This document shows, piece by piece, positions 1-9,904 of a stretch of 64,000 bases of DNA. The DNA comes from Blastocatellia bacterium. Lineage in GTDB: Bacteria; Acidobacteriota; Blastocatellia; Chloracidobacteriales; JADJPF01. Positions within the stretch are counted from its first letter, which is position 1. Each line of letters begins with the position of its first letter. The translations under genes and the position numbers were made by a program. The notes under the pieces are model-generated. The model was not told the DNA's origin. It ran no database searches and saw nothing but the letters and a program-made list of their open reading frames with translations. Location of the stretch: assembly GCA_016713405.1 (NCBI GenBank), contig JADJPF010000007.1, positions 62,001-126,000 on the forward strand, read 5' to 3'.

Positions 1-3000
1 AAGTTGTGTTGGTAAATTCAAACCCTGCAACAATTATGACTGACCCTGAGCTAGCTGACCGAACCTATATTGAGCCTTTAACAGTAGAAACACTAACAAA
101 AGTAATTGAACGTGAAAAACCTCAAGCTTTACTTCCTACGGTTGGGGGACAAACAGCACTAAATTTAGCTGTTGCACTGGCTGAACAAGGAATTTTAGCT
201 AAATTTGGAGTTGAACTAATAGGGGCTAAACTTGAAGCCATCAAAGTAGCAGAAGATCGTAAGCTTTTTAAGCAGGCAATGGATGAAATAGGTTTGGTAA
301 TGCCAAAAGCGGCTTTTGTTAAGACTCTTGACCAAGCTCTTGCAGCAGTTGAAGAAGTCGGATATCCAGCAATCATACGTCCGTCATTTACCCTGGGTGG
401 TTCAGGTGGAGGAACTGCTTATAACACAGAAGAATTTGTACAAATTGCCGCAGCCGGACTAAATCTTAGCCCAATTAATGAAATTTTAGTTGAACAATCA
501 ATTATTGGCTGGAAAGAGTATGAACTAGAAGTCATGCGCGATCTTGCTGATAATGTTGTAATTATTTGCTCAATAGAGAATTTTGATCCCCTAGGTATTC
601 ATACAGGCGACTCAATTACAGTTGCACCAATTCAAACCCTAACCGACCGTGAATACCAAAATATGCGGGATGCAGCAATTAAAATTATTCGCAAAGTTGG
701 AGTTGAGACGGGTGGGTCAAATATTCAATTTGCTGTAAATCCTAAAGATGGTCAACTAAGAATTATTGAAATGAATCCAAGAGTTTCTCGTTCCTCTGCT
801 CTGGCTTCAAAGGCTACAGGCTTTCCTATTGCAAAAATTGCTGCTAAATTGGCTTTAGGCTATACGCTAGATGAAATCCCTAATGATATTACTAAAAAAA
901 CACCTGCTTGTTTTGAACCAAGCATTGATTATGTTGTAGTAAAAATTCCTAAATGGGCATTTGAAAAATTTCCTGCTGCTAAACCAACTTTAGGAACACA
1001 AATGAAGTCCGTAGGCGAAGTAATGGCAATAGGTCGTACTTTCAAAGAAGCTTTGCTAAAGGGGATTCGCTCGCTAGAGCTAGGGAAATCCTGGGATATT
1101 AATCCAAACACTACAGAAGATGAGTTAAGAAGAAATATTGCTAATCCAAATGCAAATAGGCTGGCTTACTTAAGAGAAGCTTTAGATCGTGGTTGGTCAA
1201 CTGCAAGCCTACAAGAATTAACCGCAATTGACCCTTGGTTTTTAGCTCAACTAAATGAAATTGCTGAAATGCAGCGTCTGATAAAGTCGGAAGCTATTGA
1301 TACAATTTCACATCAAACTATTTTGGAAGCTAAACGAATGGGTCTTTCTGATCGTCGTATGGCTAAATTGCTAGATTGTGAAGAAGCAGAGTTTCGAGAC
1401 TATCGTTTAGACTTAAATATCAAGCCAGTTTATAAACGGGTTGATACTTGTGCAGCAGAATTTGAGTCTTTTACACCTTATCTTTATTCAACTTATGAAA
1501 CAGAATGCGAAGCAGAGCCAACAGATAAAAAGAAAATTATTATTTTAGGTAGCGGCCCAAATCGCATTGGTCAAGGGATAGAATTTGATTATTGCTGTTG
1601 TCATGCTAGCTTTGCACTAAAACAAGCTGGTTATGAAACCATTATGGTTAATTGTAATCCTGAAACGGTTTCTACTGACTATGACACTTCAGATCGTTTA
1701 TATTTTGAGCCTGTAACTTTTGAAGATGTAATAAGCATTGTTGAGATAGAAAAGCCTACAGGGGTAATAGTGCAATTAGGTGGACAAACTCCATTAAATT
1801 TAGCTTTAGATTTGCTAAAAGCTGGCGTTCCAATTATTGGCACATCACCAGAATCTATTGATTTAGCTGAGGATAGAAAACGTTTTGGAGAGTTATTAAA
1901 ACAGCTTGAAATTGACCAACCTGCTAACGGGACGGCTACATCAGTCATTGAGGCTTTACAAGTTGCCGAAACAATTGGTTATCCAGTGCTAGTGCGTCCA
2001 AGTTATGTACTAGGTGGACGTGCTATGGTAATTGTCTATGACCAGACAGCTTTAACTCATTATATGAGTCAAGCTGTTGTTGCTTCGCCGGATCGCCCAA
2101 TTTTAATTGATAGCTTTTTAGAAAATGCTATAGAGGTTGATATTGATGCTTTGTCGGATGGGGAAACTACTGTAATTGCTGGGATTCAAGAACATATTGA
2201 AGAAGCAGGAATACATTCTGGCGATAGTTCTTGTGTTATGCCTACTTTGATGATTACTGATCAGCAATTAGAAAAATTACGTGATTATACTAGAAAACTT
2301 GCTAAAGCCTTAAATGTTATAGGGTTAGTAAATATTCAATTTGCCATCAAAGCAGGAAAAATCTATGTTTTAGAAGTTAACCCTCGTGCATCTCGAACGG
2401 TTCCTTTTGTAAGTAAAGCTACAGGTGTGCCAATAGCTAAAATAGCAGCTTTATTGATGGTTGGGCAGAAATTAAAAGATTTTAACCTACCTTTAGAGCT
2501 TCCAATTAGCCGTTATCAAGTAAAAACACCAGTTTTCCCATTTGCAAAATTTCCTGGGGTAGATCCTGTTCTAGGGCCGGAAATGCGCTCTACAGGTGAA
2601 GTTATGGGAATAGCAGATGCTTTTGGAAGTGCTTATCTAAAAGCCCAACAAGGGGCTAACATAAAACTACCTGCTAGCGGGACGGTTTTTATTAGTGTTA
2701 ATGACCCAGATAAAGAGGTTGCTATTCCAGTAGCAAGAAAGCTAGCAGAACTTGGATTTAATTTAGTTGCTACTCGTGGAACTAGGGATTATTTAGTAAA
2801 AGCTGGTGTTGCTACAGAATTTGTTTATAAGGTAGAAGAAGGCCGGCCCAATATTGTTGACCAAATTAAAAGTAAGAAAATTGCTCTAGTAATTAATACT
2901 CCGCTTGGAAAATTATCTTTTTATGATGAAAGAGCAATTCGTAATGCTGCAACTCAATATTCAATTCCTTGTATTACAACAATTACAGGAGCGCAAGCTG

Positions 3001-3104
3001 TGGTAAATGCTATAGAAGCTTTACAAAAAGAAAAATTAACTATTGGGTGTTTACAGGAATATCATCAAAAGATTTTGACTGTTACTTGTCAGGCTAAAAG
3101 TTAA
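1..3104 (+). CDS. carB: Carbamoyl-phosphate synthase large subunit, 5'-truncated by the window edge
   Basis: CarB joins bicarbonate, ammonia (from the CarA glutaminase) and two ATP into carbamoyl phosphate for arginine and pyrimidine synthesis in the cytoplasm. About 1,030 residues are visible. The first codons read VVLVNSNPATIM, which in the family lies about 45 residues inside the protein, so the true start is left of the window. Both ATP-grasp halves are present: the first contains GGSGGGTAYN, and the second half opens with the repeat of the N-terminal fold, GSGPNRIGQGIEFDY. The C-terminus (VFISVNDPDKEVAIP onward) is the methylglyoxal-synthase-like allosteric domain. The frame is intact to a TAA stop. 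mtnA follows 30 bp downstream on the same strand. Confidence 0.97.
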   Translation, partial: VVLVNSNPATIMTDPELADRTYIEPLTVETLTKVIEREKPQALLPTVGGQTALNLAVALAEQGILAKFGVELIGAKLEAIKVAEDRKLFKQAMDEIGLVMPKAAFVKTLDQALAAVEEVGYPAIIRPSFTLGGSGGGTAYNTEEFVQIAAAGLNLSPINEILVEQSIIGWKEYELEVMRDLADNVVIICSIENFDPLGIHTGDSITVAPIQTLTDREYQNMRDAAIKIIRKVGVETGGSNIQFAVNPKDGQLRIIEMNPRVSRSSALASKATGFPIAKIAAKLALGYTLDEIPNDITKKTPACFEPSIDYVVVKIPKWAFEKFPAAKPTLGTQMKSVGEVMAIGRTFKEALLKGIRSLELGKSWDINPNTTEDELRRNIANPNANRLAYLREALDRGWSTASLQELTAIDPWFLAQLNEIAEMQRLIKSEAIDTISHQTILEAKRMGLSDRRMAKLLDCEEAEFRDYRLDLNIKPVYKRVDTCAAEFESFTPYLYSTYETECEAEPTDKKKIIILGSGPNRIGQGIEFDYCCCHASFALKQAGYETIMVNCNPETVSTDYDTSDRLYFEPVTFEDVISIVEIEKPTGVIVQLGGQTPLNLALDLLKAGVPIIGTSPESIDLAEDRKRFGELLKQLEIDQPANGTATSVIEALQVAETIGYPVLVRPSYVLGGRAMVIVYDQTALTHYMSQAVVASPDRPILIDSFLENAIEVDIDALSDGETTVIAGIQEHIEEAGIHSGDSSCVMPTLMITDQQLEKLRDYTRKLAKALNVIGLVNIQFAIKAGKIYVLEVNPRASRTVPFVSKATGVPIAKIAALLMVGQKLKDFNLPLELPISRYQVKTPVFPFAKFPGVDPVLGPEMRSTGEVMGIADAFGSAYLKAQQGANIKLPASGTVFISVNDPDKEVAIPVARKLAELGFNLVATRGTRDYLVKAGVATEFVYKVEEGRPNIVDQIKSKKIALVINTPLGKLSFYDERAIRNAATQYSIPCITTITGAQAVVNAIEALQKEKLTIGCLQEYHQKILTVTCQAKS

Positions 3105-3134
3105 ATTTTAGATTTTAGAAAGATTAATTTAATT

Positions 3135-4171
3135 ATGATTAAAACCGTAGAATGGACAAATGAAGGCGTGGTAATGATTGACCAACGCTTATTACCAACA
3201 CAGGAAGTTTACCCCTGTTATACTACTTATAAGGAAGTAGCAGAAGCAATTAAAGATATGGTTGTACGTGGTGCGCCAGCAATTGGTGTTTCTGCTGCAA
3301 TGGGTATTGCACTTGGAGCAAAAAGCTTGCCTGAAGAATGGACAGAATTTACAAGTCAATTTGAGCAAATTTGCCAAGACTTTGCTGCTACTCGTCCAAC
3401 AGCAGTAAATTTATTTTGGGGTATTGAACAAATGAAGCTTACTTTGTCTGCTTGTAAGGCAAATAAGCTTTCTTTAGCAGAAACTAAAGAAGAATTAATA
3501 AAAAGAGCAATTGCTATTTATGAAGCAGACATTGAAGCCAACAAGCAAATGGGGCGCAATGGTGCAAGCTTAATGCCTGATGAAGGTGTGGTTTTAACAC
3601 ATTGTAATGCTGGTGCGCTGGCAACGGCTGGTTATGGGACGGCACTTGGGGTAATCCGTGCTGCGCGGGAAATAGGGAAAAACATTTCTGTTTATTCAGA
3701 TGAAACACGCCCATTTTTACAAGGTGCAAGGCTAACTTGTTGGGAACTGCAAAAGATAATATTCCTGTTACTTTAATTACTGACAATATGGCTGGGCATT
3801 TTATGAAACTAGGTCATATAAAAGCTGTAATTGTTGGTGCAGATCGAATTGCTGCTAATGGAGATGTTGCTAATAAGATTGGTACTTATATGGTAGCGGT
3901 TCTAGCAAAAGAAAATAAAATTCCATTTTATGTTGCTGCTCCTTTATCAACGCTAGATCTAAAAATTAAAACAGGTGAGCAAATCCCTATTGAAGACCGA
4001 ACTAGCCGAGAAGTTACCCATATAAAAGATCAACAAGTTGCTCCAGATGATGTAACAGTAGCAAATCCAGCATTTGATGTTACTCCTAATCAATATGTAG
4101 CAGCAATAATTACAGAAAAAGGAGTGGCTTATCCTCCTTATAATAAATCGCTAGAAAAACTTTTTGAATAG
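3135..4171 (+). CDS. mtnA: S-methyl-5-thioribose-1-phosphate isomerase, interrupted by a one-base frameshift
   Basis: MtnA converts methylthioribose-1-phosphate to methylthioribulose-1-phosphate in methionine salvage. It belongs to the eIF2B-like isomerases. The first frame (3135-3776) carries RGAPAIG, the catalytic-Cys loop THCNAGALAT and ETRPFLQGARLT. The second frame (overlapping, to 4171) carries ITDNMAGH and GADRIAANGDVANKIGTY with the catalytic Asp. The frames join at the A-run 3751-3754: one more A would read WELQKDNIPVTLI, the family sequence. With that base restored the product is 345 residues, the normal length. All expected motifs survive, so a sequencing or assembly indel is more likely than a decayed gene. 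No other methionine-salvage genes are adjacent. Confidence 0.9.
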
Positions 4172-4285
4172 CTTTTTCTGCTGGTTAAACTTGTTTTAAT
4201 GTAGTAGTTTTTTTAATCTCTCTAAGGTTTCTTGTTAGTAGAGTTAAGAAATTCAAATGGTTCAATATTTAAGTGAGGGCAAAGC

Positions 4286-5389
4286 ATGGTTTCTTTATCT
4301 TTAGAGCATCGATTGGGACAACTGCTTTTTGTTGGAATTACTGGCACTACGGTAGATGATGATACACGTAAATTGTTACAAACAGTTCAACCTGGGGGAA
4401 TAATCCTTTTTGCTCGAAACATTGAATCATCTGAACAAGTAGCAGATTTAAATATGGAACTCCGGCGGGTACTTAAGGTTGCTCCATTAATTAGTATTGA
4501 TCAAGAGGGCGGACGGGTTGATCGCTTAAAGAAAATCTGTCCTCCTATGCCTTCAGTACAAAAACTTAGAGCTTTAGATGATGCTCGTTGTGCGCATGAA
4601 CATGGGTCAATTACCGCAGAATTATTAAGACTACTGGGTTTTAATATGAGTTTTGCTCCAGTTGTAGATATTGCAGTACATGAAGATGCTGACAATGCTT
4701 TGCAGGAGCGGTGTTTTGGAACTAAGACACAAAAAATTATTCGCCTTTCTAGTGCTTATTTAGAAGGTTTACAAAATGGAAGCATTATTGGGTGTGGAAA
4801 GCATTTTCCTGGACTTGGTGATTCTGTTGTTGATTCACATAAAAAATTGCCTGTAGTTGAACGTAGTGAAGAAAAACTAAAGGCTCAAGACTTGCAAATA
4901 TACCAAGATCTAATGGTGAAGCTTAATTCTCAACTACAAGTAATTATGATAGCTCATGCTGTTTATCCTGCTTTAGATAACAGCAATCCTCCTATTCCAG
5001 CTTCGCTATCAGCAAAAATAGTTACTGATTTGCTACGTAGCAAAATGGAGTTTCAAGGTTTAGCGATTTCTGATGATATGGAAATGGGAGCAATTTCTGA
5101 AGCAATGGGATTTTCTGAAGCAGTTTTATCAGCAGTTAAAGCTGGTGAAGATATGATGTTAATTTGTCAAAGCCCTGAGCGAATAATGGAAGCCTCTGAA
5201 GCTTTAACACGTGCAGCGCGAGAAGGAAAAATCACCAGCCGACGAATCGAAACTTCGCTTAATCGAATTGCTAGAATAAAATCTATGGCTGCATCACCTC
5301 TGACATTTGAAACAAATCATTTTAAGGCTATTTGCGATAAAATTTCTGAACTAAGCGAAAGAATAGACTCGGAACTAAAACGTATTTAA
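4286..5389 (+). CDS. nagZ: Beta-N-acetylhexosaminidase, GH3 family, NagZ-like
   Basis: This 367-residue GH3 enzyme is expected to remove N-acetylglucosamine from anhydro-muropeptides during cell-wall recycling. No signal peptide is evident, which agrees with a cytoplasmic NagZ. Seen directly: PGGIILFARNI near residue 36, the substrate-binding Asp in SIDQEGGRVDRL, the family signature KHFPGLGDSVVDSH with the acid/base His-Asp loop, and SDDMEMGAI containing the nucleophile Asp. The length is typical of single-domain NagZ-type enzymes. The next gene encodes an AmpG-like permease, the usual functional partner that imports anhydro-muropeptides, which strengthens the assignment. A purine-rich GTGAGGG precedes the ATG. 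Confidence 0.9.
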   Translation: MVSLSLEHRLGQLLFVGITGTTVDDDTRKLLQTVQPGGIILFARNIESSEQVADLNMELRRVLKVAPLISIDQEGGRVDRLKKICPPMPSVQKLRALDDARCAHEHGSITAELLRLLGFNMSFAPVVDIAVHEDADNALQERCFGTKTQKIIRLSSAYLEGLQNGSIIGCGKHFPGLGDSVVDSHKKLPVVERSEEKLKAQDLQIYQDLMVKLNSQLQVIMIAHAVYPALDNSNPPIPASLSAKIVTDLLRSKMEFQGLAISDDMEMGAISEAMGFSEAVLSAVKAGEDMMLICQSPERIMEASEALTRAAREGKITSRRIETSLNRIARIKSMAASPLTFETNHFKAICDKISELSERIDSELKRI

Positions 5390-5510
5390 CATAAAAAACG
5401 AATTTATAATTAAAAAACTTAAAGCCGGTTAAGTAGCTTTGCCAACAAGAACTAATAAAGTAGCATCTAATCGCCAACCAATTTTATGTCATCTTTAATA
5501 GGAAAAAATA

Positions 5511-6931
5511 ATGGCGACAAATCAAGCAACAGCAAAAACTTCTTCCACTTCAGAAGCTACTGTAGAAAAGGCATCCACAAAACCCTTGTCTTGGGTTTAT
5601 ACAACTTATTTTGCTGAAGGTATGCCTTATGCAATCATCCGAATACTTTCTACTTTCTATTTTACAGATATAGGACTTAAGGAGCGTTACTTAGGCTACT
5701 TAAATTTTTTAAGTATTCCTTGGACATTAAAGTTTATTTGGGCCCCGTTTCTTGATTTATTTAGCACTAAGCGAACTTGGATGATAATAATCCAGTTTTT
5801 ATTGTCGCTAGTGATGATGGCTGTTGCTACAGCATGTTATTTTGCATATGTTCCTACTTTGCCGCCAACATTTGAAGAATATATTTCTTTTGGTTATAAC
5901 CTACCTCCAGCATTTCAGCACCTAACAACATTTTTAATCTTTATTTCACTGGCTTTTGTTGTGATGGCTTTTTTAGCTGCAACTAATGATATCTCTATTG
6001 ATGCCTATTATTTAGCTGCCTTAAAAGACCCAAGTGACCAAGCTTCTTATTCTGGGGATCGGGTGGCTGCTTATAGACTAGCAATGATTTTTAGCCGTAG
6101 TGGAATAGTTGCTTTTGTTGCCTATATGTTTTATTTACTACAACAAAAAGGTAATGTAAATCTTTCTCAAGCTTGGGGTTATGGGTTTGGTGCGTGTGGC
6201 TTGACTTTGTTTTTATTAGCTTGTTTCCATTTTTTTAAGCTTCCTCAAGTTGAAAATAAGCGTGAAAAAAGCTTAAAAGCAGCAGAAATAATGAAGTCAT
6301 TTGTTGAAGCTTTTACAACTTACTTAAAACAAGACAAAGTTTTATTAGTTCTGATATTTATTATTCTTTATAAAATAGGCGATGAAATACTTTTTTTTCT
6401 ATGAATACGCCTTTTCTTAAACGGGAATTAAAGGTTTCTAATGCACAAATGGCTTGGATTGCAGGAATACTTGGGGCAGCAGGGGCAATTTTTGGTGCAG
6501 TTGTTGGGGCTAAATGGATTAAAAAACAAGGACTACGTAAGGCTATTTGGCCTTTAACACTTCTAATGAATGTTAATATTTGGGCTTATACCTGGCTTGC
6601 TTATGTAAAACCAGATCCTACAACAATTAAAGGTGTTAGTTTAATAGCATTTATTTATTTTTATGAGCAAGCTGCTTCTGGTGTAGGGTCAGCCGTATTA
6701 ACTATATATATTATGAGAACTTGTAACCCTGATTTTAAGGCTGCTCATTATGCTTTTGGTACAGCAATAATGCTTATTCCTGCTGCTTTAATTGGTGGTT
6801 TTGGAGGTCAGTTAGTTGAATATTTAGGGTATGTAAATTTCTTTATTTTTGCTTTTCTTGCCACTATTCCAGCAATGTTTGTAATGTTTTTTGTACCAAT
6901 AAAGGATGAAGTAAAAGCACCAACCAACTAA
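5511..6931 (+). CDS. MFS permease of the AmpG type, interrupted by a one-base frameshift
   Basis: The locus encodes an integral membrane transporter with about a dozen hydrophobic segments. The N-terminal region TTYFAEGMPYAIIRILSTFY resembles AmpG-family muropeptide permeases. The first frame ends at 6404 with YKIGDEILFFL; the second frame begins MNTPFLKREL at 6401. The break is in the run of eight T at 6391-6398: a ninth T would read GDEILFFSMNTPFLKRE continuously and give a 473-residue protein, a normal MFS size. The gene follows nagZ on the same strand, so a role in anhydro-muropeptide uptake is inferred from family and neighbour. A different substrate in the same superfamily cannot be excluded. 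Confidence 0.75.
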
Positions 6932-7054
6932 TTATAACTTAGGAAAAATAATAATATTTTTTAACATTTTCCAAACTTTTAATAAACAATGGTGGTCTTA
7001 AAAGCACCAATCCTCAAAACTTAGTAATAATTCTCTTGATAGTGGGATAAAAAG

Positions 7055-7630
7055 ATGCGCAAAAAAACACCAGTAATTATAAGCTTAGTATTATTAATAG
7101 GCTTTTTGACTTCTAATGTTAGTTTTGTTCAAGCCCAAGGACGACGCTTACAACAACGCCAAGAGCGTTTTGCAGCTAAACAAGAACGCTTTAGTCAAAA
7201 ATTAGGCAAGCGTTCAGGTATAGAAAATGCGTTTGGTGGTGGTGCAATGATGCGAGTTTGGGCGCGTGCCTTAAAGCTAAATGAAGAGCAAATCTTTCGT
7301 ATGCGCCAAATAATGAGAGTATCAGGAGAAAATTATATTAACCTAGAAACACAAATGAGGGATAAACGCGCAGAGCTAGACCAAGCTATTTTTAGCGAAA
7401 ATCTTAATGAAGAAGCCTTAAAGCAAATGGTAGGAGAACTTGCTAGACTAGAAGGTCAATCCCTATCTATAAGAACAAGGGTTCAAGTCCAAATTCGTAA
7501 TGTTTTAACTTTAGAACAACTTAAACTTTATAATGAGCTTCGTTTTGGTACTGGACGAGGCTTTTTAGATAATGATAAGGAAGAATTAGAAAAACCACCT
7601 CCTGCTAATAGAGAAAAAAATAATAACTAA
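7055..7630 (+). CDS. Secreted Spy/CpxP-like (LTxxQ-type) helical protein
   Basis: The 191-residue product starts with a clear signal peptide (KK, hydrophobic core to about residue 25, VQAQG cleavage region). The mature part is Arg/Gln-rich and helical: QGRRLQQRQERFAAKQERF, then ALKLNEEQIFRMRQIMR and, near residue 150, VLTLEQLKLYNEL. The paired L-x-x-Q/E-Q motifs and the spacing resemble the Spy/CpxP/zinc-resistance periplasmic chaperone superfamily. That assignment is from motif pattern only. The C-terminus is charged and probably disordered. An inverted repeat just downstream (7664-7700) probably ends the transcript. Confidence 0.6.
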   Translation: MRKKTPVIISLVLLIGFLTSNVSFVQAQGRRLQQRQERFAAKQERFSQKLGKRSGIENAFGGGAMMRVWARALKLNEEQIFRMRQIMRVSGENYINLETQMRDKRAELDQAIFSENLNEEALKQMVGELARLEGQSLSIRTRVQVQIRNVLTLEQLKLYNELRFGTGRGFLDNDKEELEKPPPANREKNNN

Positions 7631-7663
7631 ACTGTTGCAAAACAAAAGAGTTAGCAAGCAATT

Positions 7664-7700
7664 ATTAAGCCTGGCAAAATACTAATTTGTCAGGCTTAAT
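7664..7700 (+). terminator. Inverted repeat, probable terminator after the Spy-like gene
   Basis: ATTAAGCCTG at 7664-7673 pairs perfectly with CAGGCTTAAT at 7691-7700, and the inner bases extend the stem. It lies 33 bp after a stop codon. The following bases are only weakly T-rich, so termination efficiency is uncertain. Confidence 0.5.
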
Positions 7701-7808
7701 GCTTTATCAAAATAGTTTTATCAAAATAGCTAGCCAAAATTGTTTTTCTCTAGGTTCTTAGCATAAAATGGACGTTTCTTTTTATCATCGAAAATTAGAG
7801 GGGTATTT

Positions 7809-9351
7809 ATGTCTAGTATTAGCAAAATCCAAAATCTACAAAAATTAACTTTGCTCTTAGATGTTATGAAGTCTTTAGCCTCAGAATTAGATATAAATAC
7901 ACTTTTACCGCTGATTATGAAAAAAACTACTGAGGTAATGGATGCAGACCGTAGTACTCTATTTTTAATTGATGAAAAGACAAATGAACTTTTGGTCAAA
8001 AGTTGCTCAAGGTGCAGGTATTGCTGAAATCCGTTTTCCTAAACACCTGGGTATTGCTGGACACGTTGCTACAACGGGACAAACTGTAAATATTGTGGAA
8101 GCTTATGAAGATGCTAGATTTAACAAAGAAATTGATAAAAAAACTGGCTATCGTACTAAAACTATTCTTTGTATGCCTGTTAAGGATACGGACGGGAAAA
8201 TTTTAGGTGTTATTCAGGTACTAAATAAAAAAGATGGAGTTTTTACATCTGAAGACGAAGAGCTATTAAGCTCTTTTGCTGTACAAGCTTCTATTGCAAT
8301 AAAAAATGCTAATTTATTTGAACAAGTTGTAAATATTAAAAATTATAACGAAAGTATTTTAAGTAGTATTGCAACAGGTGTTATTACAGCAGATGCCCAA
8401 AGAAAAATTACTACTGTTAATCCAGCGGCCCAAAGAATTTTCCGTATTAATGCAGAAAGTGTAATTGGACTAACAACAGATGAAATTTTTGGTGGTGAAG
8501 GTAATGAACATTTGTTGCAAATAATAGACTTAACTGTCAAGACAGGTGAGCCACAATCTACTTATGAATATAAATATCAACTTAGCAAAGTAGATACAAT
8601 AAATATAAATGTTAATACCTTACCGCTAAAAAACCGTCAAAATTTATCTTTAGGCTATGTTATTGTTGTACAAGATATTACCCAACAACAACGCCTTATG
8701 AGTACACTTTGTCGTTATGTGACTCGTGAAGTTGCAGAACAAGTTTTACAAGACCAAGGTAATTTGGGACTAGGTGGAGTGCGTAAGAAAGTAACTATTT
8801 TATTTTCAGATATTCGAGATTTTACCACTTTATCAGAAAAATATCCGGCTGAAGAAATAGTTAATTTACTTAATGATTATTTTTCTAACATGATTAATGC
8901 AATTTTTAAGTATCAAGGCACATTAGATAAATTTATAGGTGATGCAATTATGGCGGTATTTGGAACACCTATTGCGCGTAGTGATGACCCTGTAAGAGCC
9001 GTGCAAACGGCTGTAGAAATGCGTCGGGAGCTTAAACTTTTTAATGAGCGACGAGTTAGCCAAGGTAAGCCAGCAATTGAAACAGGGATTGGTTTATGTG
9101 ATGGAGAGGTGGTTTCTGGCAACATTGGGTCAGAACAACGAATGGACTATACAGTAATAGGAGATGCTGTTAATTTGGCTTCTCGTTTAGAAGGATTATC
9201 TAAAAACTTTGAAGCAAAAATTTTATTTAATGAAGCTGTTTATGAAACAGTAAAAGAGCATTTTACTTGTGTTGAAGTAGGCGTTGAAAATGTTAAAGGA
9301 AAACGCGAAAAAGTAAAAATTTTTGGTATTTTGGATAAAGATATTTTATAA
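7809..9351 (+). CDS. GAF-PAS class III adenylate/guanylate cyclase, interrupted by a one-base frameshift
   Basis: This is a cytosolic signalling enzyme that makes a cyclic nucleotide, most likely cAMP. Order: a GAF domain (about residues 15-170, containing DADRSTLFLIDEKTNEL and HLGIAGHVATTGQ), a PAS domain (ILSSIATGVITADAQRKITTVN region) and a C-terminal cyclase domain. The cyclase has both metal Asp sites, in ILFSDIRDFTTLSEKY and FIGDAIMAVFGTP, plus the IGSEQRMDYTVIGDAVNLASRLE stretch. The first frame ends at 8027 and the second continues from 7969. The joint is the CTTTTGG at 7989-7995, where one T fewer would read NELWSKVAQGAG. The corrected product is 513 residues. GAGGGG lies before the ATG. 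The stop overlaps the convergent trmL stop. Confidence 0.85.
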
Positions 9352-9816
9352 GTCCAATTTTCCTACTTGTCTTAATGCTTCATAAAGTGCAATTGCAGCA
9401 GAAGAGGCTAGATTTAAGCTTCTTACATGACTTGTTAACATTGGAATTGTGACACAATTTGACCAGTTAGCTTCTAAAAGCTCTTTGGGAAGTCCAGATG
9501 TTTCTGAGCCAAAAATCAAATAGTCCCCACATTTATAATTTACTGATGTATAAGACTTTTTAGCTTTTGTTGTAAAATACCAACAACGCTTTCCTTCTAT
9601 ACTTTGCTGAAAATTAGCATAATTAATATGTCTATGTAGATCAACATAAGGCCAATAATCTAATCCAGCACGTTTAACCGATTTTTCATCAATACGAAAA
9701 CCTAGAGGCTCAACTAAATGTAAACGTGTATTGGTAGCGGCACAAAGGCGGGAAATATTGCCAGTGTTAGGATGAATTTCTGGTTCGACTAGTACAATGT
9801 TAAGTTGTTCGGACAT
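9346..9816 (-). CDS. trmL: tRNA (cytidine/uridine-34 2'-O)-methyltransferase TrmL
   Basis: This 156-residue SPOUT-fold methyltransferase modifies the wobble ribose of certain leucine tRNAs. Family motifs are visible: the N-terminal EPEIHPNTGNISRLCAATNT, then LHLVEPLGFRID, the SAM-binding knot GDYLIFGSETSGLP, and the C-terminal IPMLTSHVRSLNLASSAAIALYEALRQ. The length matches the single-domain family. The gene converges on the cyclase gene and the two stop codons overlap in TTATAA at 9346-9351. Confidence 0.92.
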   Translation of the reverse strand: MSEQLNIVLVEPEIHPNTGNISRLCAATNTRLHLVEPLGFRIDEKSVKRAGLDYWPYVDLHRHINYANFQQSIEGKRCWYFTTKAKKSYTSVNYKCGDYLIFGSETSGLPKELLEANWSNCVTIPMLTSHVRSLNLASSAAIALYEALRQVGKLDL

Positions 9817-9864
9817 ATGAAGTTAGTGAGGTAAAAAATTACTTTAAGCTTTATTTATATAGTG

Positions 9865-9894
9865 AAATAACCCCAGCATTTGCTGGGGTTATTT
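9865..9894 (-). terminator. Strong bidirectional intrinsic terminator
   Basis: A perfect palindrome of two 14-nt arms, AAATAACCCCAGCA and TGCTGGGGTTATTT, is GC-rich at its core and ends in a T-run on both strands. It sits ten bases past the stop of the S41 protease gene transcribed leftwards. Confidence 0.85.
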
Positions 9895-9904
9895 TGGTTA
9901 AGAT

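Noticed and set aside
3737..4171. A separate gene for the second half of mtnA
   Set aside because: It is the direct continuation of the first half after a one-base slip, with no start signal of its own.
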